Assembly (NCBI RefSeq): GCF_013410035.1
Contig: NZ_JACCBW010000001.1
Location: forward strand, 744,001 to 808,000
DNA length: 64,000 nucleotides
Source: Nocardioides cavernae
GTDB taxonomy: Bacteria; Actinomycetota; Actinomycetes; Propionibacteriales; Nocardioidaceae
Direction of reading: 5' to 3'
Shown here: piece after piece, positions 43,525-51,524 of the stretch
How the letters are laid out: each line of letters begins with the position of its first letter
Position numbering within the stretch: position 1 is the stretch's first letter
Made by a program: the position numbers and the translations under genes
The notes under the pieces: generated by a model
Told to the model about the DNA's origin: nothing
The model's input: the letters and a program-made list of their open reading frames with translations, nothing else
Database searches by the model: none

Positions 43525-44216
43525 GCCGCACACAGCGAGTCGTCTACGCCAACGGCAGCAAGGTCCGCGATCGCATCCTCGAAGCAGGCATCAGCGAACG
43601 TGAACTCGCCCGACGCACCAGCATCGGCGACGCCACCGTCCGGGCCATCCTCCACCGCAACGAACTGAACACCAGCGCGCAGGTCGCGGACATCTACCGA
43701 CTCATCAACGACCTAGGACTCAACCCCGGCCAACTGCTCGACCCACCACCGCCAGTCGAACCCGACGACACGCCAGACGACGACATCACAGTCCTAGCCC
43801 AACTACTCCAGATCGTGAAAACCATGCAGTCGCCGGAGCGACTCGCGATCGCCCTCGAATGGGACCTCAAACGGCTCCACACCACACTTCACGCCCTCGA
43901 CGCTCGCCTACGCCCCCTCGGGCTTCGTATCCATCGCAACACCATGGGCGTCACCATGCGACCCCTCGACGACCGCGCCGACCGAGCACACGCTCGCCTC
44001 GCTGAACTCCGCGACGATCAGGAAGGTCTCAAACAGAGCGCGGCACGGGTCCTCTACGCCGTCTTCACCAGCAACATCTCCACCCGCGAAACGCGCAACG
44101 ACCACCAGGTTCAACTCGGCGCGCTCAAGAACCGCGGGGCGGTCGCGTTCGGAACGGGCAACGGCAACCGGTTTACCGTGACGGAGGATGTCGCGTACGC
44201 ATTCGACGTCAAATAG
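43521..44216 (+). CDS. HTH (XRE-like) regulator ending the Tn7-like operon
   Basis: 231 residues. KVRDRILEAGISERELARRTSIGDATVRAILHRNELNTSAQVADIYRLINDLGL (about 13-65) is an XRE/Cro-type helix-turn-helix. The remainder is helical, including LQIVKTMQSPERLAIALEWDLKRLHTTLHALDARL, and ends with a winged-helix-like GNRFTVTEDVAYAF. ATGA overlap with the preceding gene. It may autoregulate the operon through the ATCGTT palindrome or act as a DNA-targeting subunit. Confidence 0.68.
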   Translation: MSRTQRVVYANGSKVRDRILEAGISERELARRTSIGDATVRAILHRNELNTSAQVADIYRLINDLGLNPGQLLDPPPPVEPDDTPDDDITVLAQLLQIVKTMQSPERLAIALEWDLKRLHTTLHALDARLRPLGLRIHRNTMGVTMRPLDDRADRAHARLAELRDDQEGLKQSAARVLYAVFTSNISTRETRNDHQVQLGALKNRGAVAFGTGNGNRFTVTEDVAYAFDVK

Positions 44217-44276
44217 ACGCTGCCTGCGGAGACGCGGACGCGATTCGTACCCGCCTGGTGCGCCAGCACGGCGGCA

Positions 44277-44978
44277 TCACGCCAGACTGGACGACGCTGC
44301 GATCAGGGCATCGGCGTAGCGGTCTGCGCTTCGACGAACGAAGTTGGGCGTCACTACTACGAGCCACCCCAGCAGCCATACTCCGCTCGCGGTTGCGCCT
44401 GCGGTCATCAGCGGGATGTTGGCGTCCACGGCGCCGTGTGCACTGTATACGGCAATGGCGACCTCTACGAGCCCGCAGATGGCCGCAACGGCCACGCCGA
44501 ATGGGCGACAGCCGTAGAGGTTGCGACGGAAGCCGTAGTGCGTGACCTCCGCTTTCACCAACGGGTGCTCGTCCGCGCTGCGGGTCGCGTCCCGGAGTAG
44601 CGATGCGGCTGCTTCGTAAGTCTGGTCCGCGGCAGCCGGGTCGGCTGATTCTTCCTGTGCGTTCGGCAGCGCGATACCAGTGGCGGCGGCTACGTCGTCG
44701 TGGCGACGCTGGTGCAGCACGGGGTTCACTGCCGAGGCCCACCTGAGACGGACTGTGGTGGGCGTGCCGCCCCACATCTTCCAAAGGTGAGGCTGCCGCT
44801 TGGTCCCGAGGTCGCGCACGATCTGGACGACGATCAGGTGCAGGCCCCCGGTCACAGCGAACGCGATGAGTCCGCTCCACCACTTCGGTAGCGAAAAAAG
44901 CATGAGTGCCAGAAGCGTGGCTGGTGCAGCGACGGCTGCTGCCGGATAGAGCCGCGCCTGGCGGTCGTATGCGTCCAT
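44277..44978 (-). CDS. Four-helix membrane protein, possible effector
   Basis: 233 residues with two hydrophobic hairpins: about 12-31 and 33-53 at the N-terminus, and 163-185 and 190-213 near the C-terminus; a cytoplasmic central region (55-160) lies between. No enzyme motif is visible. It follows two metallo-beta-lactamase-fold genes by 16 bp, the layout of a sensor/enzyme pair with a membrane-disrupting effector in defence islands. It converges on the transposition operon. SLATT-like or other pore-forming families are possible; I cannot assign one. Confidence 0.5.
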   Translation of the reverse strand: MDAYDRQARLYPAAAVAAPATLLALMLFSLPKWWSGLIAFAVTGGLHLIVVQIVRDLGTKRQPHLWKMWGGTPTTVRLRWASAVNPVLHQRRHDDVAAATGIALPNAQEESADPAAADQTYEAAASLLRDATRSADEHPLVKAEVTHYGFRRNLYGCRPFGVAVAAICGLVEVAIAVYSAHGAVDANIPLMTAGATASGVWLLGWLVVVTPNFVRRSADRYADALIAASSSLA

Positions 44979-44994
44979 CGGATCGGAGTCCTGT

Positions 44995-45993
44995 CTAGAG
45001 AGAGGGCAGTTCGGCGATCCGTTCGCCCTTGTGGTTGTAGATCCACACCTCGCCGTCGTGCCACATCGTTACGCTGATGGTGCCGTGAAACCTGGTCGAG
45101 AGGACCTTGGCTCCGTGTCTCGCGTAGTCGGCCGACGCGTCGGTTGAAGGCTTCTTCCCGACCGAGCACACGACGATTTCCGGCGCCATCTCCGAAACGG
45201 CCGCGTGGTGATATCCGCTCTTGCGTCCGTGATGGGCAGCCTTGAGGATGTCGCAGTCGATCTCACCAGGACCGTAATGGTCGACAATGGAGTCCCACGC
45301 CAGTTTCTCGGCATCGCCGGGCAGGATGACCGACCGCCCGCCGTAAGAGATTCGCAGGACGTAGGAGAGATTGTTCGATTCGCCTCTGTCGTTACTCGTA
45401 TCAACGAGAGCGGGGGTGGGCGACAGGATCTCGATGCGGTCAGGAGCCCAATAATCGCCCGAGTCGCCTCGATACTTCTTGAGTGCCTTAACGTCGGCGT
45501 TGTCGGGCCCTCCACCGTTTCGCAAGACGGTGTAGACGAGCCAGTTGGCGTAGTCGAACGGCGAGTTGTCGAAGTCTTCCTCGACGAAGGTCTTCGTGTG
45601 GTCGGTGTCCCAGAAGTTGATGACGGGAACTTTCTCCTGCCAGAAGAACCGATACAGGCCGGACATGTGGTCGAGGTCAGGGTGAGTCTGCACGTAGCGG
45701 AAAATGTTCTGTCCGTCGAAGTGGTCTCGGTAATAGTCGACAGGATCCACGAGGAGGCTCTTGTAGTAGTCCTCCCAGGACTTCGACAGGTAGGTGCCGC
45801 TCGCCGTATGGGCGATCTCCAGGGACTTGAACTCGGCAACGTTTAGTGCGTGCTCGCGTGCCAGCGCGAGTTCATCCTCGTAGGGCAGGCTTGTGCTGTT
45901 GTTGATATCGACCATCATCAGACGTCCGCTTGGGAGTTCGATGAAGGTGCAGTCGCCGTGCCCAACGTTCAGGAAGTGCAGTTTCAAAGGCAT
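44995..45993 (-). CDS. ComEC/Rec2-like metallo-beta-lactamase protein 2
   Basis: 332 residues. MPLKLHFLNVGHGDCTFIELPSG is the ComEC-type MBL opening (N-V-G-x-G-D-x), THPDLDHMSG is the HxHxDH-like metal motif (with Pro in the second place), LPGDAEKLAW carries the next Asp, and AHHGRKSGYHH the C-terminal His. These enzymes hydrolyse phosphodiester or nucleotide substrates. It is preceded by a second MBL gene (23 bp) and followed by the membrane gene (16 bp). Stand-alone ComEC-like MBL proteins recur in defence islands with poorly known roles. Confidence 0.82.
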   Translation of the reverse strand: MPLKLHFLNVGHGDCTFIELPSGRLMMVDINNSTSLPYEDELALAREHALNVAEFKSLEIAHTASGTYLSKSWEDYYKSLLVDPVDYYRDHFDGQNIFRYVQTHPDLDHMSGLYRFFWQEKVPVINFWDTDHTKTFVEEDFDNSPFDYANWLVYTVLRNGGGPDNADVKALKKYRGDSGDYWAPDRIEILSPTPALVDTSNDRGESNNLSYVLRISYGGRSVILPGDAEKLAWDSIVDHYGPGEIDCDILKAAHHGRKSGYHHAAVSEMAPEIVVCSVGKKPSTDASADYARHGAKVLSTRFHGTISVTMWHDGEVWIYNHKGERIAELPSL

Positions 45994-46016
45994 CGCTCGG
46001 TCTCCTGTCCGTCGGC

Positions 46017-47039
46017 TCAGGCGCTCTCGTCGAGCCAGCCGAGCGGCTGGATCGGTCCGTAGTCCAGACGGTTAGGGGTGCCTCGGTGCCACCAGATGTT
46101 GATGCCGCGCGCTTGATAAACGGGGTACCCGCGTCGCCGGATCGCGTTGGCTACCTCTGAGCGAGGGTGGTCCTCCGCCTTCTGCCCGACGGTGACGTAC
46201 GCGCTCCCACGCTGCATGTCACCAGCGACCGGTCCGAGCAGGCGATCGCATAGGTCCTTGGTGAGGTTGTGCCGTGAGCCGTGGTGAGGCACGTCGAAGA
46301 AGTCGATCCGCTGGCTGCCAAGGCCAATACTGTCCAGGTAGTCAGCGGCAGCCGAGAGAGCCGGTTCACCAGCATCGCCCGTGAGCAAGGCCCGGTAGCC
46401 ATCCACCACCAGGTTGCAGATCACGCTTGTGTTGTTGCGCGGGGTGGTCCCGCCGTTGTCACCTGTGAGCGTCTCGCCGGGGTCCGAGCCGAGAACCTTT
46501 CTCACTGCCCGTTTCGCGGAAGCGGCAGACTCCGCGAGCAGGCGGAGGACCCGGTTGGCCACCGAGTTGTACTCGGCTTGCCCGGATAGGAACGCCTTGT
46601 AGTTAGCCTCCGACGGCCCGGCGATGGTGAGTGCTCCGCCGAAGTACTGGGCGCCCGCGAACGAGGAGTCGTCCACGACGGTTCCATTGAGGATGGCCAC
46701 GTTGACCAGGTTCTCGACCGCTCCGGACTTGTAATCGTCTCCGGAGAACCCGTGCTGAGACGGTCGATGAATGAGGAGTCGTCGAACAGTTAGTTTCTCG
46801 ATGACCGTCGACGTCCCCCCGATGTGGTCATTGTCGGGGTGTGTGCAGACGACGAGGTCGACGACGTTCGTGTTGTAGTACTTCTCGACGTGGTTCACGA
46901 TGCGGTCGCCCGTCTCAGCGAAGCCGCCGTCGATCAACACAACGACGGTCCGGCCGGTTGACGGGTCGGTGAACCGACAGCCGATGGCGTCCCCCGTCTT
47001 GGATTCTTCTCCCACCCACAAGAAGTCGATCTCGATCAT
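46017..47039 (-). CDS. ComEC/Rec2-like metallo-beta-lactamase protein 1
   Basis: 340 residues from the ATG at 47039 (AGGGGA upstream); an upstream ATG at 47078 adds 13 codons. FLWVGEESKTGDAIGCRF replaces the usual N-x-G-x-G-D strand; LIDGGF, CTHPDNDHIGG (metal motif), LLTGDAGEPAL and VPHHGSRHN are clear MBL motifs. It is the promoter-proximal gene of the MBL-MBL-membrane operon. Two non-identical MBL subunits suggest a heteromer or division of labour, for example synthesis/hydrolysis of a signal. Confidence 0.8.
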   Translation of the reverse strand: MIEIDFLWVGEESKTGDAIGCRFTDPSTGRTVVVLIDGGFAETGDRIVNHVEKYYNTNVVDLVVCTHPDNDHIGGTSTVIEKLTVRRLLIHRPSQHGFSGDDYKSGAVENLVNVAILNGTVVDDSSFAGAQYFGGALTIAGPSEANYKAFLSGQAEYNSVANRVLRLLAESAASAKRAVRKVLGSDPGETLTGDNGGTTPRNNTSVICNLVVDGYRALLTGDAGEPALSAAADYLDSIGLGSQRIDFFDVPHHGSRHNLTKDLCDRLLGPVAGDMQRGSAYVTVGQKAEDHPRSEVANAIRRRGYPVYQARGINIWWHRGTPNRLDYGPIQPLGWLDESA

Positions 47040-47119
47040 GCGCGTCCCCTGTTCGCTTGGCGCCCTGCACTTCCTCACTAGAAGCGACCGTGTAGTCCCC
47101 CGTCGCCTCGCTTAAAGCG

Positions 47120-47157
47120 GTGCAGGGTCGGAGCGGTCATCCGCTTCGACCCTGCAC
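47120..47157. terminator. Large hairpin inside the island's right edge
   Basis: A 17-bp stem with a single mismatch (GTGCAGGGTCGGAGCGG against its complement) around a TCAT loop. It lies between the MBL operon start and the right-end repeats, and could stop read-through from the leftward nrdJ transcript into the island. Confidence 0.6.
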
Positions 47158-47191
47158 TTCACTTCTTGAGAACCAGTTCCCAGCGTCAGTT

Positions 47192-47261
47192 GTCGCCATC
47201 AGATGGCAAACAGTCGCCCTTTCACGGCAGACAGTCGCCGTGAAGTGGCAAGACTGTCGCT
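47192..47261. repeat. Transposon right end with 21-bp spaced repeats
   Basis: GTCGCC starts at 47192, 47213 and 47234 and GTCGCT at 47256 (spacing 21, 21, 22); GGCA recurs at 47205, 47226 and 47247 (21, 21). The consensus is GTCGCC-N7-GGCARACA. Two helical turns between sites is typical of TnsB/MuA-type end binding. CCAGTTCC/GGAACTGG (47173 and 47263) flank the array. The block ends within about 10-20 bp of the nrdJ stop. Confidence 0.65.
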
Positions 47262-47279
47262 AGGAACTGGCACTTGTCA

Positions 47280-50192
47280 TCAGCTGCAACCGCTGGTGCT
47301 CCCGCAGCCCTCGCACACGTAGCACGAGCCAGCCGGGCGCATCTTCGTCCCGCAGGTCATGCAGAGCGGCGAGTCGACGGCCGTACCGGTGAGCTTCTCG
47401 AACAGCTCGGCGGTGGTGTGCGGCGCACCGGTGGACACCTGGGCGGGGACCTCGCGGGCCTCGTTGCCGTGGGTGTCCTTGGTCTCGACCTCCTCGACCT
47501 CGACGACCTCGGCGGCCGCGGACGCAGACGCCGCGGACGTCAGCTCGGCAGCCGAACCAGTCTCCTCCACGAGCGGCTCGTAGGAGCCCGTCTCGAGGTG
47601 GCGCTGGCGCTCCTCGGCAGAGTAGATGCCGAGCATCGAGCGCTCCTCGAAGGACAGGTAGTCCAGGGCGAGGCGGCGGAAGATGTAGTCCATGATCGAC
47701 TGCGACATCCGCACGTCCGGGTCGTCGGTGAGGCCGGCGGGCTCGAAGCGCAGGTTGGTGAACTTCGAGACGTAGGTCTCCAGCGGGACGCCGTACTGCA
47801 GGCCGATCGACACCGCGATCGAGAAGGCGTCCATCACGCCGGCGAGGGTCGAGCCCTGCTTGCCGAGCTTGAGGAAGACCTCGCCGAGCTGGCCGTCGTC
47901 GTGGGCGCCGGAGGTCATGTAGCCCTCGGCACCGCCGACCGTGAACGACGTCGTACGCGAGACGCGCGACTTCGGCAGGCGCTTGCGGACCGGGGCGTAG
48001 ACGACCTTCTCGACGACCTTGGTCTCGACCTCGGCCGAGGAAGAAGCCGCGGCAGCCTTGTCTGCCTCGTCCTTCTTGGCCTTGCCGCCACCGTCGGAGA
48101 GGGGCTGGCCGACCTTGCAGTTGTCGCGGTAGACGGCGGTGGCCTTGAGGCCGAGCTTCCAGGACTGCAGGTAGACGTCCTCGATCTCCTCGACCGTGGC
48201 GGTCTCGGGCAGGTTGACCGTCTTGGAGATCGCGCCGGAGAGGAACGGCTGCGCCGCCGCCATCATCCGCACGTGGCCCATCGGCTTGAGCGAGCGCGCA
48301 CCCATAGCGGTGTCGAAGACCTCGTAGTGCTCGAGCTTGAGGCCGGGGGCGTCGATCACGTGACCGTGCTCGGCGATGTAGGCGACGATCGCCTCGACCT
48401 GCTCCTCCTGGTAGCCCATCTTCTTCAGGGCCCGCGGGATGGTCTGATTGACGATCTGCATGGAGCCGCCGCCGACGAGCTTCTTGAACTTCACCAGCGA
48501 GAAGTCGGGCTCGATGCCGGTGGTGTCGCAGTCCATCATGAAGCCGATGGTGCCGGTGGGCGCGAGCACGGAGGCCTGCGCGTTGCGGAAGCCGTTCTTC
48601 TCGCCGAGCTTGATGACGTCGGCCCAGGCCTTCGTCGCGAGCTTGTGCGTACGCCCGTCCTCGGTGTGCAGGACGCGCACGACGTCGTTGGCGGCCTGGT
48701 GCTTGCGCATGACGCGCTTGTGGGCGTCGGCGTTGCGGGCGTACCCGTTGTAGGGGCCCACGATGCCGGCGAGCTCGGCGGAGCGCTTGTAGGACGTGCC
48801 GGTCATGAGCGAGGTGATCGCGGCAGCCATCGACCGGCCGCCCTCGGAGTCGTAGCCGAGGCCCATCGCCATGAGCAGGGCGCCGAGGTTGGCGTACCCG
48901 ATGCCGAGCTGGCGGTAGTCGACGGTGGTCTGGCCGATCGCCTCGGTCGGGAAGTCGGCGAAGCAGATCGAGATGTCCATCGCGGTGATGATGAACTCGA
49001 CGGCCTTGGCGAAGAGCTCGGCGTCGAAGGTGTCGTCGTCCTTGAGGAACTTCAGCAGGTTGAGCGACGCGAGGTTGCACGAGGAGTTGTCGAGCGACAT
49101 GTACTCCGAGCACGGGTTGGACGCGGTGATGCGACCGGTCTCGGGGTTGGTGTGCCAGTCGTTGATCGTGTCGTCGTACTGCAGGCCCGGGTCGGCGCAC
49201 TCCCACGCGGCCTGGCTGATCTTGCGGAACAGGTCGCGGGCGTCGACGGTCTCGATGACCTCGCCGGTCGAGCGCGAGCGCAGGCCGAACTCGGTGCCGT
49301 CCTCGACGGCGCGCATGAACTCGTCGTTGACGCGGACCGAGTTGTTGGCGTTCTGGTACTGGACCGACGTGATGTCGGCGCCGCCGAGGTCCATGTCGAA
49401 GCCGGCGTCGCGCAGCGCGCGGATCTTGTCCTCCTCGCGCGCCTTCGTCATCACGAACTCCTCGATGTCGGGGTGGTCGACGTCGAGGACGACCATCTTG
49501 GCCGCACGACGCGTGGCGCCGCCCGACTTGATGGTGCCCGCGGACGCGTCGGCGCCGCGCATGAAGGAGACGGGGCCCGAGGCCGTACCGCCGCTGCTGA
49601 GGAGCTCCTTGGAGGAGCGGATGCGGGAGAGGTTGAGGCCGGCGCCGGAGCCGCCCTTGAAGATGAAGCCCTCCTCCTTGTACCAGTTGAGGATGGAGTC
49701 CATCGAGTCGTCGACGCTGAGGATGAAGCAGGCCGAGACCTGCTGCGGCGACGCGGTGCCGACGTTGAACCACACCGGGGAGTTGAAGGAGAAGTACTGG
49801 TTGACCAGGAGCCACGTCAGCTCGTGCTCGAAGACCTCGGCGTCGGCGTCGCTCGCGAAGTAGCCGTTGTCGACACCGGCCTTCGTGTACGTCTTCACGA
49901 TCCGGTCGATGAGCTGCTTGAGGCTCCACTCGCGGGCGTCGGTGCCGACGGCGCCGCGGAAGTACTTGGTGGTGACGATCGTGGAGGCGTTGACCGACCA
50001 GAAGTCGGGGTACTCGACGCCACGCTGCTCGAAGACGGTCTCGCCCGTCTTCCAGTTGGTCTGGACGACGTCGCGACGCTCCCAGGTGATGGCGTCGTAG
50101 GGGTGGGTCCCGGCCGTGCTGAAGACCCGCTCCAGCTTGAGGCCCTTGCCCTTCGCCGCTGCCTTCGAACGCGAGCTCGCCGTCTCTGTCAT
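47280..50192 (-). CDS. nrdJ: Vitamin B12-dependent (class II) ribonucleotide reductase
   Basis: 970 residues. It reduces ribonucleoside diphosphates to deoxyribonucleotides using adenosylcobalamin. Visible: FNSPVWFNVG and SACFILSVDD (first active-site Cys), FKGGSGAGLNLSRIRSS, NPCSEYMSL (the radical and second Cys region), APTGTIGFMMDCDTTGIEP, and the C-terminal zinc ribbon/redox Cys cluster CMTCG...CYVCEGCGS. Complete, ending TGA beside the island edge. nrdR lies directly upstream on the same strand, so it is in the NrdR regulon. The very long antisense frame over it is a G+C artefact. Confidence 0.97.
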   Translation of the reverse strand: MTETASSRSKAAAKGKGLKLERVFSTAGTHPYDAITWERRDVVQTNWKTGETVFEQRGVEYPDFWSVNASTIVTTKYFRGAVGTDAREWSLKQLIDRIVKTYTKAGVDNGYFASDADAEVFEHELTWLLVNQYFSFNSPVWFNVGTASPQQVSACFILSVDDSMDSILNWYKEEGFIFKGGSGAGLNLSRIRSSKELLSSGGTASGPVSFMRGADASAGTIKSGGATRRAAKMVVLDVDHPDIEEFVMTKAREEDKIRALRDAGFDMDLGGADITSVQYQNANNSVRVNDEFMRAVEDGTEFGLRSRSTGEVIETVDARDLFRKISQAAWECADPGLQYDDTINDWHTNPETGRITASNPCSEYMSLDNSSCNLASLNLLKFLKDDDTFDAELFAKAVEFIITAMDISICFADFPTEAIGQTTVDYRQLGIGYANLGALLMAMGLGYDSEGGRSMAAAITSLMTGTSYKRSAELAGIVGPYNGYARNADAHKRVMRKHQAANDVVRVLHTEDGRTHKLATKAWADVIKLGEKNGFRNAQASVLAPTGTIGFMMDCDTTGIEPDFSLVKFKKLVGGGSMQIVNQTIPRALKKMGYQEEQVEAIVAYIAEHGHVIDAPGLKLEHYEVFDTAMGARSLKPMGHVRMMAAAQPFLSGAISKTVNLPETATVEEIEDVYLQSWKLGLKATAVYRDNCKVGQPLSDGGGKAKKDEADKAAAASSSAEVETKVVEKVVYAPVRKRLPKSRVSRTTSFTVGGAEGYMTSGAHDDGQLGEVFLKLGKQGSTLAGVMDAFSIAVSIGLQYGVPLETYVSKFTNLRFEPAGLTDDPDVRMSQSIMDYIFRRLALDYLSFEERSMLGIYSAEERQRHLETGSYEPLVEETGSAAELTSAASASAAAEVVEVEEVETKDTHGNEAREVPAQVSTGAPHTTAELFEKLTGTAVDSPLCMTCGTKMRPAGSCYVCEGCGSTSGCS

Positions 50193-50271
50193 GGGTTCCT
50201 CATCCCTCGTGGTGCGTGGTGTGGTGGGTGGTGCTGACGTACGTGGAACGTGGGGTGCTTCAACGTGGTGA

Positions 50272-50305
50272 GCCCGGCAGGCAGCTTCCCCACTACCTGC
50301 CGGGC
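50272..50305. terminator. Hairpin between nrdR and nrdJ
   Basis: GCCCGGCAGG and its exact complement form a 10-bp stem around 14 nt, in the 123-nt gap between nrdR and nrdJ. No T-run follows on the minus strand, so it may attenuate or process an nrdRJ transcript rather than end it. No cobalamin riboswitch is seen in this gap. Confidence 0.55.
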
Positions 50306-50315
50306 CGTCTGGGGG

Positions 50316-50801
50316 TCAGCCCGTCTGCGCAGGTTGCGCGGGCTGGTCGTCCGCGGCTCGCTCGAGCCGCAGCATCTTGATCTCCGCGTCGAAGTCGTCG
50401 GCCGACTCGAACGCGCGGTAGACGGAGGCGAACCGGAGGTACGCCACCTCGTCGAGGGCCCGGAGCGGCGCCAGGATCGCGAGGCCGACGTCGTTGGCGT
50501 CGAACTCGGCCTGACCGCTCAGGCGCAGGGCGTCCTCGACCTCCTGGCCGAGGCAGGCGAGCTGGGCGTCGGTGACCGGGCGGCCCTTGCAGGCCTTGCG
50601 GACGCCGGCGATCGCCTTGTCACGGTTGAACGGCTCGGTGGCGCCGGAGCGCTTGAGCACCGTGAGCTGCATCTTCTCGACCGTCGTGAACCGGCGGTCG
50701 CACTCCGCACAGGTGCGCCGGCGACGGATCGAACCGCCGTCGTCGGCGACTCGGGAGTCGAGGACCTTGGTGTCCTCGTTCTTGCAGTAGGGACAGTGCA
50801 T
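50316..50801 (-). CDS. nrdR: Transcriptional repressor NrdR
   Basis: 161 residues from the ATG at 50801. Zinc ribbon with Cys3, Cys6, Cys31 and Cys34 (HCPYC, RTCAEC), the RRRRTC region contacting DNA, then the ATP-cone: [29 protein letters not shown]. NrdR senses ATP/dATP and represses ribonucleotide reductase genes. Longer frames upstream run through the promoter and are rejected. Tandem NrdR boxes 120-165 bp upstream imply autoregulation together with nrdJ. Confidence 0.97.
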   Translation of the reverse strand: MHCPYCKNEDTKVLDSRVADDGGSIRRRRTCAECDRRFTTVEKMQLTVLKRSGATEPFNRDKAIAGVRKACKGRPVTDAQLACLGQEVEDALRLSGQAEFDANDVGLAILAPLRALDEVAYLRFASVYRAFESADDFDAEIKMLRLERAADDQPAQPAQTG

Positions 50802-50864
50802 GGTGGTCCTCCTCCCGTAGCCTTTCGGGCGCGCTTCATACACCGTCTACAACGGTCTCGCGCC

Positions 50865-50937
50865 TGTGGATCTTCCTGTGGACATCTAGCCTGGGCTGTG
50901 AGTTGCGGTCCCCAGCCTGTGCACCAGATGTGGATAA
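50865..50937. promoter_or_regulatory. Cluster of DnaA-box-like sites upstream of nrdR
   Basis: TGTGGATCT (50865-50873), TGTGGACAT (50877-50885) and TGTGGATAA (50929-50937; a perfect TTATCCACA on the other strand) lie within 73 bp. The last overlaps the first NrdR box. DnaA control of ribonucleotide reductase genes is known in other bacteria; here it is inferred. Confidence 0.5.
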
Positions 50938-50965
50938 CTACAGCGGTGTAAGTACTAGATGTAGT
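50923..50965. promoter_or_regulatory. Tandem NrdR boxes
   Basis: ACTAGATGTAGT (50954-50965) is a good NrdR box and ACCAGATGTGGA (50923-50934) matches it at 9 of 12 positions, exactly 31 bp away, the spacing known for paired NrdR boxes. They lie upstream of nrdR and downstream-facing genes on the minus strand. Confidence 0.72.
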
Positions 50966-51146
50966 GGTAACCGTACGCGCCGACCACAAGGGTTGGCAAG
51001 CGAATGCCGGAGCTCGCCTCATCGATTTCGGCGACGCCGGAAAACCGCAGGTCAGTGCACTGCTGGGGCGCCGTCGGCGGCGTGTCGGGTCGCTCCTCGC
51101 GGCGGTTCCGGGTGCCCACTCAGGCCACATCCGCCACAATGATCCG

Positions 51147-51482
51147 GTGGCAGCCGGGGGGAAGAGAGCAGGGTCGCGGAGGGGCGCTCGCCCACCCCGC
51201 TCGCTGAACAGGGCCGCCCTCGGCCTGGGCGCCGCGATCACCGTCCTGGTGGTCGCCTGGGGCTACCTCGTGTACGCCGCCATCGACTTCGGTACGGCCG
51301 CCCGCGGGGGCAGCTCGCAGGCCTGGACCTTCATGGCCCTGGCCTGCGTCGGCGCGATCGCCTGCCTGTTCGTCGGGCTGTTGCTGGTGGCGCGGATGAT
51401 GCGCGTCCTCGGGATCACCGCACCGACCCCGGCCGCGGACGAGCAGCCCCGCCCGGTAGGCGGGAAGCGCGCCGCGCGGTGA
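51147..51482 (+). CDS. Two-helix membrane protein
   Basis: 111 residues from a GTG at 51147; CACAAT six bases before it is a leaderless-type -10, which fixes the start. A basic N-terminus (KRAGSRRGARPPRS) precedes two transmembrane helices at about 26-48 (LGLGAAITVLVVAWGYLVYAA) and 60-85 (TFMALACVGAIACLFVGLLLVARMM), and a short C-terminal tail. Typical of small actinobacterial inner-membrane proteins of unknown role. Divergent from nrdR. Confidence 0.7.
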   Translation: MAAGGKRAGSRRGARPPRSLNRAALGLGAAITVLVVAWGYLVYAAIDFGTAARGGSSQAWTFMALACVGAIACLFVGLLLVARMMRVLGITAPTPAADEQPRPVGGKRAAR

Positions 51483-51524
51483 TGCTGGAGCCTCTGGGTC
51501 ACCTGGTGGCTCGGAGACTCCGCG

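Larger units (their letters stand above)
20580..47270. mobile_element. Defence-rich genomic island with Tn7-like transposition operon
   Basis: The stretch starts where the helicase gene is cut and ends at repeats a few bases from the nrdJ stop codon. It is visibly less G+C-rich than the flanks, carries phage-like small genes, an Lsr2-like silencer, several defence-type operons and a complete tnsABC-like operon. The right end at 47192-47261 has regular repeats like TnsB binding sites. A matching inverted left end was not found by eye, so whether the whole 26.7 kb is one transposon, or a nested set of elements, is open. No integrase, tRNA target or conjugation genes are present. Confidence 0.6.

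Noticed and set aside
20580..47270. Integrative conjugative element or prophage
   Set aside because: No integrase, relaxase, type IV secretion or phage structural genes are present; only small phage-like accessory genes.
47274..50237. 987-residue frame antisense to nrdJ
   Set aside because: Composition artefact of high third-position G+C; no recognisable motif and nrdJ is clear on the other strand.
50193..50315. Cobalamin riboswitch before nrdJ
   Set aside because: The gap holds only a 10-bp hairpin; no B12-box sequence is visible.
50865..50937. Replication origin because of DnaA boxes
   Set aside because: Three boxes beside nrdR without dnaA/dnaN or an A+T-rich unwinding region fit transcriptional control better than oriC.
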